A DNA stretch of 64,000 nucleotides. Origin: Absidia repens (lineage: Eukaryota; Mucoromycota; Mucoromycetes; Mucorales; Cunninghamellaceae). The number at the start of each line of letters is the position of its first letter. The first letter of the stretch is position 1. A model generated the notes under the pieces. That model saw nothing but the letters and a program-made list of their open reading frames with translations, was not told the origin of the DNA and searched no databases. Shown one piece after another: positions 35,216 to 47,653 of the stretch. The stretch spans positions 124,001-188,000 of the forward strand of contig MCGE01000019.1 in the NCBI GenBank assembly GCA_002105175.1. Reading direction: 5' to 3'. The position numbers were made by a program, and so were the translations under genes.

Positions 35216-36193
35216 GATGACCACTTCAGCGAGGATTTTAGTTTTTTGTCCATAACAGAAAGGGATACCTTTTTTCTGGCCTCTTTTATCTTCTATCAAG
35301 CGGTACTATTAGCATGGAGACTTAAATGCGAAGGTGTGTTTAGTCCCTCCTCGCTTAACAGAAGTCAACGTCGGTTGCACGGTTGCTCAGTCTTTTTCTC
35401 CAAAGCAATCTCCACCATTCGAGAATGATAAAATAGACATGTGTTAGTTTTACCCTCTTCATCATAGTATAGTTTGCCACTTACCGTATGTAAAACGTTT
35501 TGCATTGTTGTTTTTTTTCTTCAATCGTGTTATATTTTGTCTGTAGTGAGAATCCTCCGTCGCTATGTACGTTTAGAACCCACCACTACAACGGTAATAA
35601 AAATGATAACATTGCACTTCGAGGCTTTTTTTTATAGCATTGATGATTTTTGTTCTTTACAATTGGTTTTTTAAAGTGATGGTGTTTCTAAATTTGGACA
35701 CAGATATTATGCTCAGGATACTTATTTTTGAAAGAAATCAGGGATTACAGCATCAGTTACTTAAGTGTCAAATTTCACCATCAATGCGCTTATATGATAT
35801 ATCAGGTGAGTTACGATCAGGGTTTTAATGGCATGGGTTTCCTATGTGATATGGAAAACGATAGCAGGAGGAGATTTATGGACGTTTCATGTAAAGATCG
35901 GCATGTGCTTCAATAGGTCGCAGGTCTATCACCATTAATTGGGTCACTCTAATCATGCAAGTATATTATCCAGAATTATCAATGAACTGAGATTAAAAAA
36001 TCATAATAGGAATTTACTTATTCTTTTTTTTTTTTTTTTTGTAGGTACATTTAATTGTCCAATTTTCAACAAAAGGTAGATTTAGGTTGTCAATATAATA
36101 TTAAGACATTTACTGTCAATATCAATAATGTCCTCGTCATCTCATCGTTGTTGGCGCGATAAATCAATCTTAATCTTGTTTATCCTCCCTCTT

Positions 36194-36226
<33 letters not shown>

Positions 36227-37359
36227 GCTTGATCACCTGCAGGTCATCGGTTTCGTTTTTGTTTTCTGTATTATATCTCCTGTGTGTCATCGGTCTTGCT
36301 CATCTTCAGTTTTGTCTCCTGTGTATCATCGGTCTCATTCACATTATTGTCCTGCGTCTCCTTTTCCTGGTAATTGCAATCATGTGGCTTCAAGTTCCTA
36401 TTCTACGTCTTTCTACCCGTGATGATGACGACTATGATGTTTCAAGCTGAACTGACCTATGATATGATGGAGGTGATAACAGGCAATCAGCCTGCACAAG
36501 AAAATAAAATAAAAAATGTCGTGCTCTCGTCTTATCACCTCATTTATTACCACCATGATCAAAAACGGCTATGTTAAGTTGATATATGGTTCTGTCTCTG
36601 GATGTATCACCTCTAGTAAATTAGTATCGTAGTTTACATGTTATATAGGTTTTAATTTATTTGCCCTAAACCAACTGGATTTTGATTTTTCCATGTGTTT
36701 TTATATGCAGGCAGTTTGTAGTGTGTGTGCATAAGCGTGCTTCATTTAGATACTTGATAATACATATTGATTTGAGCTATTTATGAAATGGTATGATATG
36801 TGTCGTTTTTTTTTTTTTGTTGATATGAAGTGTTTGGGAAAAATCATATACAAGGGAATCTAGAACGACATTTTAGTCATCGCGCGAAGGGAATAAAAAA
36901 AAAGCAACCTAGAATACCATTTAAGAACAAAAGTTAAATCGCACGGATGTTTTTTTTTTAAAATAGCGATTAAACAAGCCTGCTCTTGTTTTATGTTTTG
37001 TAAAGGATAGTGGTTGTGTCACAACGTCGACAGTAAGAGTTGTGATTGCCATTTTTAGAATCACAGTAGTCTTATGTGGTGAAGATCGGCAATTGACACT
37101 GTTTCTATCATATTAATAAAAAAAAAGGGGGGGGAGAGGAGGAAGAAAAACTGTATATTTTTGAACAGGTGCGACAAGCATTGCCACCATAAGGTTGTTA
37201 AAATTGGTGTCACATGAAGCATAGCTTAATGCTTACACTCCCTTCACAAAGTATTTCGAGCGAGCGGCGTTTTAATAATATTATATAAAAAGTGTTGTTC
37301 TTTTTTTACCCTCTTTTTCTTCTTTTTTTTTTTTTTCCTTTTTAATTATTTTATTTACA
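35216..37359. other. Gene-poor region before methyltransferase
   Basis: No supported gene. 35690-35765 looks like a very old plus-strand copy of the repeat (TTTGGACACAGAT ... ATCAGGGATTACAGCATC). 36238-36350 holds an imperfect tandem in which CTCCTGTGTGTCATCGGTCT recurs with changes. T-tracts lie at 36020 and 36197-36225. ATTATATAAAAAGTG at about 37279 is a TATA-like box about 80 bases before the next ATG, followed by a CT-rich leader. Confidence 0.4.
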
Positions 37360-38942
37360 ATGTTTTCCAACAATTCAGTTATGGATCTTCCTCATTTTAA
37401 AACACATCCATCATCAAATAATATGAGACGTCCGTGTCATCAGCAACAACTCTTATTTTTATCTGATATTACCAATCCAAAATCAAAATCAATACCTTGG
37501 ATGAAGAACGACAAACAACATAGAAATATGGATTCTGGGCACGGTCCTTTTGGATTTCCATTACATTCACGAACTAAACAACTGGAATTATCAGACCGTC
37601 GCAATCAACCATTGCCGACGCTCCCTTCATCAGCCTCTTCGTCCACTTCTTCTACACCTCCTTTGTCTCCTTCGTTGTCAACTCCATCATCGTCACAATA
37701 CAGCGGTATGAAAACCCCAACCACGCCTACAACTTTACTACCAATTTCTGGAAGCCTACGAAAGAAAAAGGATGACCCATTTTTGAGACTTTTGGAACAC
37801 AAACATGTCAAAACGGGAACCAAGATCAACAACAAATCCACAACCACCTCAGCTGCATCTTCTTTACGATCTCGTCAATCTGATCATAGCAACAAAAATG
37901 CATCAGCACCTATTTCTCCCACATTGCGATCTCTTCCCTCTGTATCGACACACTCATCACGTACGACAACATCAAATCAGCGACATCATCAGCCAACTTC
38001 CATTCCTGTACATAAAATAAATCGAGTAAGGTCATCATCAACGTCCTCAGCAAACTCAATTAGACCGAAGAACTCATCATCATTGTCACCGCCTTCTTCT
38101 ACACCAGAGGAAATGATAAACAAAATTCTTGCTCAGCTGTCATCTGTACAACCAATGCCAACCGCATCGACCTCATCCACATCACCTTCTCTAATGACGT
38201 CTATAACATCATCGTTGTCGACACCAATGACAGTTTCACCATCGTCATCCTCCTCCTCATCATCATCTGCATCGTCATCCTCATCAACGTCCTCATCAGC
38301 GACATCAGCCATGAACCCAATAAGAACAAGAAACAAGTACAAGGCAACTTCATATCCGTTGACGCAAAATAGCTACGAAGAACAAGACCGAATGGTAGCT
38401 CAGCATTATTTACTTCGAACAGCATTCCACGAAAAGGACTATATGGCATCAGGTATGGCATCTTCTTTGAAGCAAGGCTGCATCGTGCTGGACATGGGAT
38501 GTAGTACTGGTACATGGACAATGGAATTGGCCACGGCGTATCCCAACTCACACTTTATTGGATTGGATCAGCTTGCATTGTTTCCCCGAGATATCAAGCC
38601 CAAGAATTGCCATTTTGCCACTTGTGACTTGACTTGCTTGCCTTTACCTATTCCGGATGCAAGTGTGGATTACATCTTTCAACGCGACATGAACTGGGCT
38701 CTTATGGCAAGCCAATGGCCTCTTTTGATTAAAGAGTACTTGCGTATTCTTAAACCTGGTGGCTGGATCGAACTGATGGAAATGGTAAAAAAAAAAAAAA
38801 AAAAAAAAAAGAGGGGGGGAAGGGGGAGCAAACAATGGGTCTCTGACTTATATATATATATATGTAGGACATTGAATCACAAAGCAGCCAACGACAAGAA
38901 CGACTGTTTAATGACAAACGTAAGTTGTGAAGTTCTTCATAA

Positions 38943-38997
<55 letters not shown>

Positions 38998-39483
38998 TAC
39001 CCCAATTTTTTTTTACCATTGGTAGTTATCTATGGATTATCTATGCGACAACAAGATCCATATGTTGCACGACAATTACCTTCTATATTAGCCATAAATG
39101 GATTCCGCCGCGTATCAAGTCAATTCCAATCATTACCATTAGGATGGGGAAAAGCACATCAACATCAGAAAGAAACGAAATCAAAATCGACGACCAACAA
39201 CAACCATGCTCACCCCTTATTGTCACTCACATCCTCATCAGTATCGGTCTCATCAACATCCTCTTCTTCCTCTTCTTCTTCCACTACCTGCTCTGAATAT
39301 GCTCGGGCGGCGGCTAGTCAATACAAATTTATGTTGCAGTCACTATGTCCTTGGTTATCAACAGTCATGGGGTGCTCTACTGACAAGTATATGGTGGCTG
39401 TAGATCAGTTGGAATCGGAATGGTCCCAAGCTCATACATATATCAAGTGGCATTCGGCAGTAGCTCAAAAACCTTTACACTAA
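37360..39483 (+). CDS. SAM-dependent methyltransferase with Ser-rich N-terminus
   Basis: Three exons, about 640 residues. The first roughly 330 residues are Ser/Thr/Pro-rich, with long serine runs, and are probably disordered. The class I methyltransferase fold follows: SYEEQDRMVAQHYLLRTAF, motif I VLDMGCSTGTWTMELA (SAM-binding loop), post-I HFIGLDQ, ATCDLTCLPLPIPDASVDYIFQRDMNWAL (motifs II/III), and EYLRILKPGGWIELMEMDIE. The third exon adds NGFRRVSSQFQSLPLGWGK and a second Ser-rich stretch. The end is YKFMLQSLCPWLSTVMG, then TDKYMVAVDQLESEW. Ser-rich proteins with this type of domain are common in Mucorales and recall LaeA/TAM-like methyltransferases, but substrate and role cannot be inferred. 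Both introns hold very long A tracts (one about 48 bases). Confidence 0.85.
38948..38995 (+). repeat. Long poly(A) tract in an intron
   Basis: About 48 consecutive adenines inside the second intron of the methyltransferase gene, the longest homopolymer in the window. Its length may be inexact because of sequencing error. Confidence 0.85.
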
Positions 39484-40142
39484 CTCTATGAAGGGTGGAT
39501 CTCTTCTTATACTATTTTACCAATTGAATGGAATCAGTCAACGGTGAAGACTCCTCCTCTACTATTGGACAGCGGGGTGTGCATCTCGGTCCGTAGCATG
39601 ATTTAGTTAGCTCCCCTTTTTAGCCTTTTTTACATGATCATTATTATTTCCATTATTATTCCTCCTCCTTATTTATTGTATCATATTTACATCTTCTTCC
39701 TATATATATATATATATAATAAATATTGATATGTATATTATATTATATTTACTATATTTTTTATATTCCTGTCTTCCAATACTTCATTTTTAGTTTATTG
39801 TATATTCAACCATGTAATTATTCTCAATCTACGCCTATTCTAAAAATAATTTCTTCGATGATTGTGCGCGATGAATGGAAGTAGGGGACGCGGCATCTAC
39901 GATTTTTTTTTTTTTTTTTTGTACTCTTGTGTTTGATATAAACAAATATGCAAACATAAATAAAAAAAAGACGTCCCGGTGTCCGTGTTGTCTTTGTTTT
40001 TTTTCCCATATCGTCCCTTTATTTGGATGGTAATGAAACAAGAATAAAAACAATATAAAAAAAAAGCATCTTCCACTTCTATATTTTTTCTTCTGTCTTG
40101 TCCCTGTTTTGAGATCCAAATGCTCCACTCACTCTAACTTTC
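39484..40142. other. 3' region of methyltransferase gene
   Basis: 3' UTR, TA microsatellite near 39703-39718, T20 near 39902. No gene is seen. Confidence 0.45.
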
Positions 40143-40652
40143 ATGATGATGTTGATAAACTCCAATTCTCCATTATCATCTCCTTTATCATCCACCAACT
40201 CGATTCAAAATCAAGTAGCCTTGTCATCAACGTCTATTCAAAATTATTTCAATACACCCAAAAAATATTCTTATCAGCCATGCCCCATCTGCTCTGAACG
40301 TCTTTTGGTACGTATGCATGGCACCTTTGTCTTCAAATACATCAGCCTTCATTTTTCCATGTATCATCATGAATGGATGCACGTTATCGTCAATCTACAC
40401 TCATGAATATAGTATATAACGTCCTTTTTTTTTTTTTTTTTTTTTCCCTCCCCTGACCATTAGAATAAGCTAAAAAAAAAAAAATCGCACCATGTTTTCA
40501 AGGAGTTTGACCTGAAAATAATAATAAAAAAGCATCAGCTCATTTCCAGTCATCCCAAACAACAAATAGCTTTATATATATATATCTGTATACCACTACA
40601 CGAACATGAATGGGTGCCCATTCTAACCATATATCATCATATCATATGCTGA
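40143..40652 (+). CDS. Weak candidate: small zinc-finger-like gene or relic
   Basis: The exon 40143-40310 reads ...STSIQNYFNTPKKYSYQPCPICSERLL and is followed by a canonical donor GTACGTATG. A T22 tract and an ATTAG acceptor at 40463 give a possible 153-base intron. IQNYF followed by a basic stretch recalls a PCNA-interacting box, and CPICSERLL recalls the first half of a UBZ4 or RING-type finger, a pairing seen in DNA-damage-tolerance proteins. The downstream exon (KLKKKKSHHVFKEFDLK...) does not supply a convincing second half, so this may be a relic or a mis-spliced guess. Confidence 0.3.
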
Positions 40653-40827
40653 GACTCATAATAGTAAAATATAAAAATAAAACTACGAATTGCATTTTGT
40701 TTATTTCAATTTGATCTTCATTCCATTCATTTTAACGCTAATACTAAGTAAATAAAATACATCACCATTACTAAACTAAAAACTAACAAAAGATTGAAAA
40801 ACTAAAGTACATCTATACCACACTGTC

Positions 40828-42944
40828 TCATCCACGTTTGTTGGGCTTGTAGCCATGCTCTTCGCCTTCAGGAGTGATGACCGATTTCTTGTGTGTGCCC
40901 GGGTTGACTGGAGGCAGAGGTTTTTGTTCTTGATGTAATGTTTGGATGGATGCTTGTCGAGCCTGTGTTTCTTCCCTTGCAAACTTTTCCGCTAATTGTC
41001 GCTTTTCTTCGTCTGCCGATAGATGGGGCGCCGTTCCTTGTGCTGCTGCTGGTGATGGTGAAGATGTTGATGATGCGGATGGTATACGGAAGCCACCTGC
41101 GTCTTGGCCTGAGGGATAGGCAGGTCGGCAATACTGTTGCTGGAATTCGGCATAAGGGCGTTGTACTGGTCCATGCTGTTGTCGCTCAGTCAATTGATCA
41201 TAGAGTTGTTGGTATTGTCCATGATGGTATTTGGGCTCAACGCCACCATACGCTCCAGGGATATTCCAGTTCATGGATGAATCGTAGCTCATTGTAGACA
41301 TCATGGTAGAATGGTGGTGATGTGGTGACTGATGGTGATACATGATGTGTGGCTGATGAGGCGATGGCTGCATTTGATGGATTGGCTGAGGTGATTGCTG
41401 ATAAAATTGGGGCGTTGAAGGAGTGGGAGGTATGCCTTGGTGGGGTTGATAAGGTGATTGGAATGCATGCTCTTCATCCACTTGTTCCTTGTCTTCATGT
41501 GCTATAGGTCGTGCATGTTCGGTTGCTGGTGCGGGTGGTAACGATGGATTGGGAGACTCTTCAGTGTCGGGAATAGGATCCTTGGCACCTTGTACTACAA
41601 CGGGTTCGTACGAATTACGTGGCGATGAGCTATTATCTTGTTGGCGGGTGTCTTCGTAGGCAGGAGGAGGGGTGTCATACAAATTCAACTGATTCAGGTC
41701 TTGTTCTATTTCTTGGTCTTGAGAAGATTTGTGGTCACTTGTCACCAAAGCAATGGCATCACTGGTATAACCACCCGGCACAGCAGGGGTGGAGGGCACA
41801 GGTGATCTTGGTGGGAGTTCAGGCGGGCTTTGGGGCGGGTCTTCAACTTGAGTGCTTGAAGCGACAATAATTTCATTGGGCTGTTGAATGTCCGATGTCG
41901 TACCTGTTGTCTCTTCTGATTCCATTCGGTCTTTTCCTTTCCCTTTTCCATCGTCCGTGACAGAATTGCCATGATCTGTTGAAGCTGTTGTTCCTTGGTA
42001 TTTGTTGGTGTTGGATGCAATAGTTGGTCGTTCATCCCCTTCGTCTGGTTGCCAATCGTCCAGCGCGTTCATAGCATCAGCAAAGATCATCGCAGCATCA
42101 ATTCCCTTTTCGTACGGACGTCGTGTTGGCTCAGTGGCAGGTGTAGGTGCAATATCCAAGAGATCCACAATATATTTCCCAAATCCAGCAATAATGGCGG
42201 TTTTTTCAGCATATTCGTTCATAGCGTTGAATCGTAAGTAAAAAGCTTCTTTGAGGGCAAAGCGCTTGAAATCACCCATTTCCAATTCAATATCATGGGT
42301 ATCTCGATCCAGAGAGTTCAGTTCCTTTTGCAGTTCACGCAGTTTGGGTGACTTTGGGCTTGAGTTTGTCAGATTGGTGATTCGACTTGAGAGGGTGCGT
42401 TTCTTCTCACGAATGTCAGAGAGGCGGTCTTCGCGATCCCGAATAGATTTGATGGCGTGCCGATATTGTTGATGTTTTGCTAAAGGTGAAGAAAACAAAT
42501 ATAATTATTATTTATTTTCACGACAAAAGGAGCGAGAGAGTGTTTTTTTATAACTAGTTTACCTGCATATTGTTGTTCGATTTCAGTTTGTTTTTCCAAC
42601 AGCTTGACGAGCTTATCACCAATATCCTATAAAAATCACAAAGACGAATTAGTAACAGTTGTTATAAGCCTTTAAAATAATACTGCACAACTTACTTCAA
42701 TGTCACGACCATTTTCGTCTTTGTCATTCAAGAGCTCTTCCTTCGTCCATTGCTGAAAGACCTTGTTTGTTTCAGACTGTTGGTAAGCCAAGGTACGCAT
42801 TGTCGCCAAGTTGTTTCGTTCATTGAATATCCACATGGAGAGCGCTTTGGTGTCTTGCTTTTGAAGAGGATTGTTGCGTGCCAGTTGACCTCGCACATCA
42901 GTTGTTAGTCTCCCAATAGAATATTGAAGATCTTTAAAATTCAT
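40828..42944 (-). CDS. PIL1: Eisosome core protein, Pil1/Lsp1 family
   Basis: Three exons, about 650 residues. MNFKDLQYSIGRL and LSMWIFNERNNLATMR are followed by a short exon (DIGDKLVKLLEKQTEIEQQYA) and a long one with YRHAIKSIRDREDRLSD, KSPKLRELQKELNSLDRDT, FKRFALKEAFYLRFNAMNEYAEKTAIIAGFGKYIVDLLD and PTRRPYEKG. These match the Pil1/Lsp1 BAR domain (family: YRLTLKSIRDIE, SPKIEVLEQEL, AEKIALIAGYGK). The protein forms the filaments of eisosomes, furrows under the plasma membrane. The last 350 or so residues are a Pro/Gln/His-rich tail ending EGEEHGYKPNKRG, far longer than in yeast. The next gene upstream on the same strand ends only 135 bases before this start codon. Confidence 0.92.
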
Positions 42945-43079
42945 AATTTTTTGAGTGAAAGAAATAAAATCATAAAAAAGAAAAAAGATTGGTACTTTAT
43001 TTCAAAGAAAACTATATAAAAGTTAAAACACCGCAAGTGGTACCACCCTGTTTTTTTCGGGCCTGCATACTGATTTGGA

Positions 43080-43851
43080 TTAATGCACCTGGGCCGTTGG
43101 ATTTCTCGGCTCTGGCGAAGACAGAACATTATCTACGGGAAGTTGTTTCTGTAATGGACCTCCTACAATGTGTTTCTTGAATGGACTTTGTAAAATCATA
43201 AAAGGAACAGACTCATATACACAATGAACTTTGGTACCCTATTAAAGAAAAATTGTTAATAAAAAGGCACATCTTCATCCTAATAATGCGAACCAACTTA
43301 CAGGATAGTTGACCATGATGCGATAGTGATATAAACCAGTAATATCTTCAATACCAAGGCGGAAAGTTGTTTCACCACTATTTTCCTTAGTGTACAGTGC
43401 TATAATAAAGATAAAAAATGATCTATCAGTATGCCTTTATCGATTAATATTAAGTACCCACATACGTATATTTTCACCAACGACAAACTCGTTATGCTGA
43501 GTACTATTCAGCACGCGAATACGAGTAATAATATCAGGAGAGTAAGGTATTTCACGATCTACTTCCCAGGATACCTGTTGTAACGAATTTACTTCGTAGA
43601 CTTGCCCAGGATAAGTGGGATATGTGATACGGAAGCCTATCAAGTATAATATCATGGTATCAGGACAGGATTGAACTCCAATTGCATTTTCTTTCTTTTT
43701 TACCAGTGCAATAATCAGGATTGACACGAGGAGGATTATAGCCGTATACCATTAATGCCTCCCCGGTTTCTGCCCGGCGATCTAGCGCCGCAGCTTTGAC
43801 CGCAGACGAACATAGGGCAATAATTATACAAACAACATAAATGAGCATCAT
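43080..43851 (-). CDS. Secreted protein, KNH-like
   Basis: Four exons, about 190 residues. [26 protein letters not shown] is a clear signal peptide followed by a possible Kex2-type DRR site. The body reads [87 protein letters not shown]. An I-x-x-P...W-x-V start plus a beta-sandwich with a buried YRIMV strand resembles the Kre9/KNH1 cell-wall domain of Ser-Thr-rich fungal proteins, but similarity is by pattern only. There is no GPI tail, so it should be secreted or periplasmic. Introns end TATAG, TATAG and AATAG. The double Met offers a start at 43849-43851 or one codon later. Confidence 0.75.
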
Positions 43852-44334
43852 TTTCTTTAATTTCGATAAGATTGTAATGCTTGGAATAAAAAAACACCAA
43901 AAAAAAAAAAGAAACAATCCAGTGAATTATCTTATATACACTATTTCATTATGAACCATTCATACCAAGCCATAGCGTAACATTCCTCTCTCTCTTGTCA
44001 AAAAGAACATAGCTTGACTTATTATGTATACCACCAAGTTGTCGCACTGCTCCACAAATGGTTAATGGATTATATGACAAATGCTCATATCTGTTTTGAA
44101 CATATCTGCAATTTTTTTTTCTTTTTTTTTGTTTGGTATTGCTTGGATCAAGACATTTACTTCATGTGGGTGGTTCATTGATTTCATTGGACCCACCTTG
44201 CAGTTTGTTATTTTTAAAACACCGCTGACTGACACTTTTTCTTTCTTTTGTTCTGCTTCCTCTCTCACCTTTCTATTTTTTAAGCTTTGGGAACACTTTA
44301 TTCACATATTTAGTCGCTTTATCAATATTCCTCA
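43852..44334. promoter_or_regulatory. Divergent spacer KNH-like gene / COG3
   Basis: 483 bases between genes facing apart. Short homopolymers and a CT-rich stretch before the COG3 ATG (44235-44280). A minus frame here shows no motif and is not called. Confidence 0.4.
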
Positions 44335-47300
44335 ATGTCAAGGGTAACACGTGCTATATCTTTGGAGGATTGGGAAGACAAGACAAGACTCAACGAAAAA
44401 CAGCTCCAGAGTGTATATGAAATCAAGGAAACGTGTGCTGAATTGCCTCTGCCTTCCAGTTGGGTAACCTAATTCAAACGACATTTCATGACCATAGACG
44501 AATGAAAACTGATGACTAACCGCCTTTTATTTATTATTATTGTATAAATAAATAGTACTTCAATGAAAAGTCTTTGAACTCACCAGCAGTAAATCGTGGG
44601 TCGTCGTCATCTGGAGGTCTGACGCCAGAAGTCTCTTCTAATCATCTACTCAATCCTTTGAACGCTGGTCTTCTTTCAAGTCAACTTCGGGCCGTCAATC
44701 GCTCTAGATCCGCCACCAACTTATATGCTGAATCCACTGCCGCCGTAGAAAAGCAAATAGCTAACGATATTGGATCTGACAAACCGATCGAAACTTTACA
44801 ACAGTTCTTTGATTGGTTTGCCTTTATGGAAAATGATATGGAAAAGGGTCAAGAGGATGTGTACAGGTAAAACGACAACCGACTACTGAAGATGATAGAA
44901 AATGAAAACTTACGCGTATATCTCTATGTTTGCTTGTAGAAACTATCTCTCTGTTGTCACGTTTTATCAAAAGGTGTGCGACGATTTTTTGGAAGACTTG
45001 CACGCAACAAGCAGCTTATTCAATAATCTCGGTGATGATTATAGCTTTGTGGAAAAACAAACCAAGTCTTTACAAACTACATGCGAAGAACTACTACAAG
45101 AACAGGTATCCTCCCCCCCCAAAAAAAAGAGTTCAAGCGCTATATATATCAACTGATCTTTTGTTCTTTTTATTTTGTCTCCAAAGCACCAACTGACTAA
45201 ACTTGCCGATGCTTTGACTGAACGACTGGAATATTTCAATCAACTCGAACCTATTGCAAAGATGTTCAATTCTCCTGGTGATGATATTTGTCTTCGACCT
45301 GAATTTATTTCCATGCTTGAAAAACTGGATGAATGTATCAAATATATGTCGGATCATGTAAGTACTGGGGCATTTTATTAGACATATATGATGATTTGAC
45401 TAACTCTTGTTACTCTAGTTGGACTATAGGGATTCAGAATTATATTTGATGCGATTTCGACAGTGCCTCACCCGTGGAATGACGTTGATCAAGATGTATT
45501 CTATGTCTACTATTAAAACGCTTGGGTATGAAACATACAAACAAATCATGACCAAGGTAAGTGATCAAGTGAAAATTTGGTGAAAGATCTAATTGAACTT
45601 TTATAGATGTCCGATCCGACAATGACTCTTAGCAAACAAACTACTTTATTTTATGTCAAATTCCGAACGATTGCCCCAAATATCAAGTCATTGGCGGATC
45701 AACTTGAAAAGCGTGGTCATGATCAAAAAGAGTAAGTGGTTATTGAAAGGGGGAATAGCTATTCGGACAAATGTGTGTAAACTCTCGTTTGTTTTTGTAG
45801 GTACCATTCTCTATACAAGGACATTATTCAAGTTTATATTCAAACCCGCCAGCAAGTACTTAGCCCAATCATTTCACGGAAAATCATTGAACTTGGACCT
45901 AATGGTGGCGACCTTCTTTCGTTTGTAAGGATACTCTGGAAAATGTCATGTTTTATCCTCAACCTTATCACTAATACCCTTTATTTTTCAAAATAGGCTC
46001 GTGCTGGGTGTGCTTACATTATGGGTGTTTGCTCAGACGAATACAATCTCTTTTACAATTTTTTCCGAGACGGCGAAGATGAAATCTAGTAAGTACACTT
46101 TGGAACAAGAAATATGTGTTGTCGTGTCTCTCTCATGTTATGTTTTGACTTTTATGTTTGTAGTGGCTACTTGGAGCTATTGACAAGTTATCTACACGAT
46201 CACCTTCGACCTCGGATCATTCATGAAGTCAACATCCCAGTATTATCAGAACTATGCAATGTGTTCCAAATGTATGTGATGCAGGACAATCAACAGTATC
46301 GTACAGGTAAAAAAAAAAATCTGTTTGTTGTTTTACAAAAATATTGTAAAAGGTTATTGAATTTTCTTTATTTTTGAAAATTTAGGTGATGATATTGACA
46401 CTTCGGCAAGAAAGGATATCATATTTGGCCATCTGATTCAAGATGTCCTGGAAGATGCTCAAAGTCGATTGGTTTTCCGGGCCCAAACATATGTACACAA
46501 TGATATCCAAGGCTACCAACTGAAGCCCGAAGATTTACAGCTCAGCCGGGCTAACATTGGTAAATGCTTTTATCATTTTTTCAACTAGAAACTGCTTCTC
46601 ACTAACGTAATTTTTGAAAATATAGGTTCGTCTCCGCATTCAACAAATTCACAACCGATACAGCAAAATCAGGAACAAGCATCATTAGAACCTGCAACAT
46701 TGGCAATCGATGATGATCAATCAGATAATCAATCCACATCTACGACAACGCAAGATAGGAACACAACAGCTGATCCAGATGTATTACTTGGAGAAGGATC
46801 AAACGCAACGCTTGGGTGGTATCCAACATTACAAAAGACAATGTGGATTTTGATCAAGCTGTATCATTGTGTCCAGGTAAATATGAAAAAGAAAAAAATG
46901 GAAAAATGAGGGAATCACAGTTGCTCTAACGTTTTTTATTGCTACATTTAGACGGGTGTTTTTGAGGATTTAGCTCAAGAAGCAGTATCATTATGCATAG
47001 ATTCATTGAAAAAAGCTAGTCAAATTATGTCCACAACAAAGGTAAAAAAAAAAATAAAAAAATATAAGGATAAACTTGTGCTCTTATCATTGACACTTTG
47101 GAAATTCTATTCGTGTCATACAGTCGCGGCTCGATGGGCAGCTATTTCTTATCAAGCAATTGGTGATCCTGAAAGAACAATTGACTCCCTTCGAAGTGAA
47201 CTTCGTACGTGCAGAAAAGGCACTTGACTTCTCTCCCGTGACTGGTAAGAACTAAGAAAAGAAAGAAGAGATTGAATCAAAAAGATAGCACTCACTTACC

Positions 47301-47393
47301 GCGACTTTTATACTATGTATTTTTGATTTTATCACTTTAGAAACATTCAACTCATTCCCCTCAACTCGGTCCCTTTTATTTAATCGTAGATAG
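44335..47393 (+). CDS. COG3: COG complex subunit 3, apparently C-terminally short
   Basis: About 14 exons. The N-terminus [16 protein letters not shown] leads to [46 protein letters not shown]...[49 protein letters not shown] (family: ISKKIDEKLSYFNELEPI), [30 protein letters not shown], and [22 protein letters not shown]. Next are [44 protein letters not shown], and [24 protein letters not shown]. The COG3 C-lobe start follows: [37 protein letters not shown]. The predicted end is [17 protein letters not shown] at 47393, whereas other COG3 proteins continue well over 100 residues beyond this block. COG3 is part of the lobe A tether for retrograde traffic within the Golgi. Confidence 0.88.
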
Positions 47394-47653
47394 ACACTCA
47401 TTCCCCTCTCCCCTACCATTGTATTATACTTGATGATATCTATCCATCTTTAACTTATTGTTGTTAGAATATTTTTTGAATAAACGTTTTGGCCAATATA
47501 TTCAAGCTTACATTTTTATGACAGTCGGGATTTCAACATGGTTGACCCTGATTTTGAGCAAATGCGGTCTCATGAAGAAAAAAAGCCTATCGCCTTTCTA
47601 CCCAATTTTTTTTTTTTTTTTTTTTATATATATTATATATTTATTGTGATCTC

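Noticed and set aside
36192..36450. Overlapping hydrophobic frames after the T-tract at 36.2 kb
   Set aside because: They arise from a poly(T) run and a tandem repeat; two frames look equally 'coding', which argues against both.
45106..45186. COG3 intron starting GTATCCTCCC, which resembles a U12 GT-AG donor
   Set aside because: It lacks the TCCTTAAC branch site before the acceptor; ordinary U2 splicing explains it.
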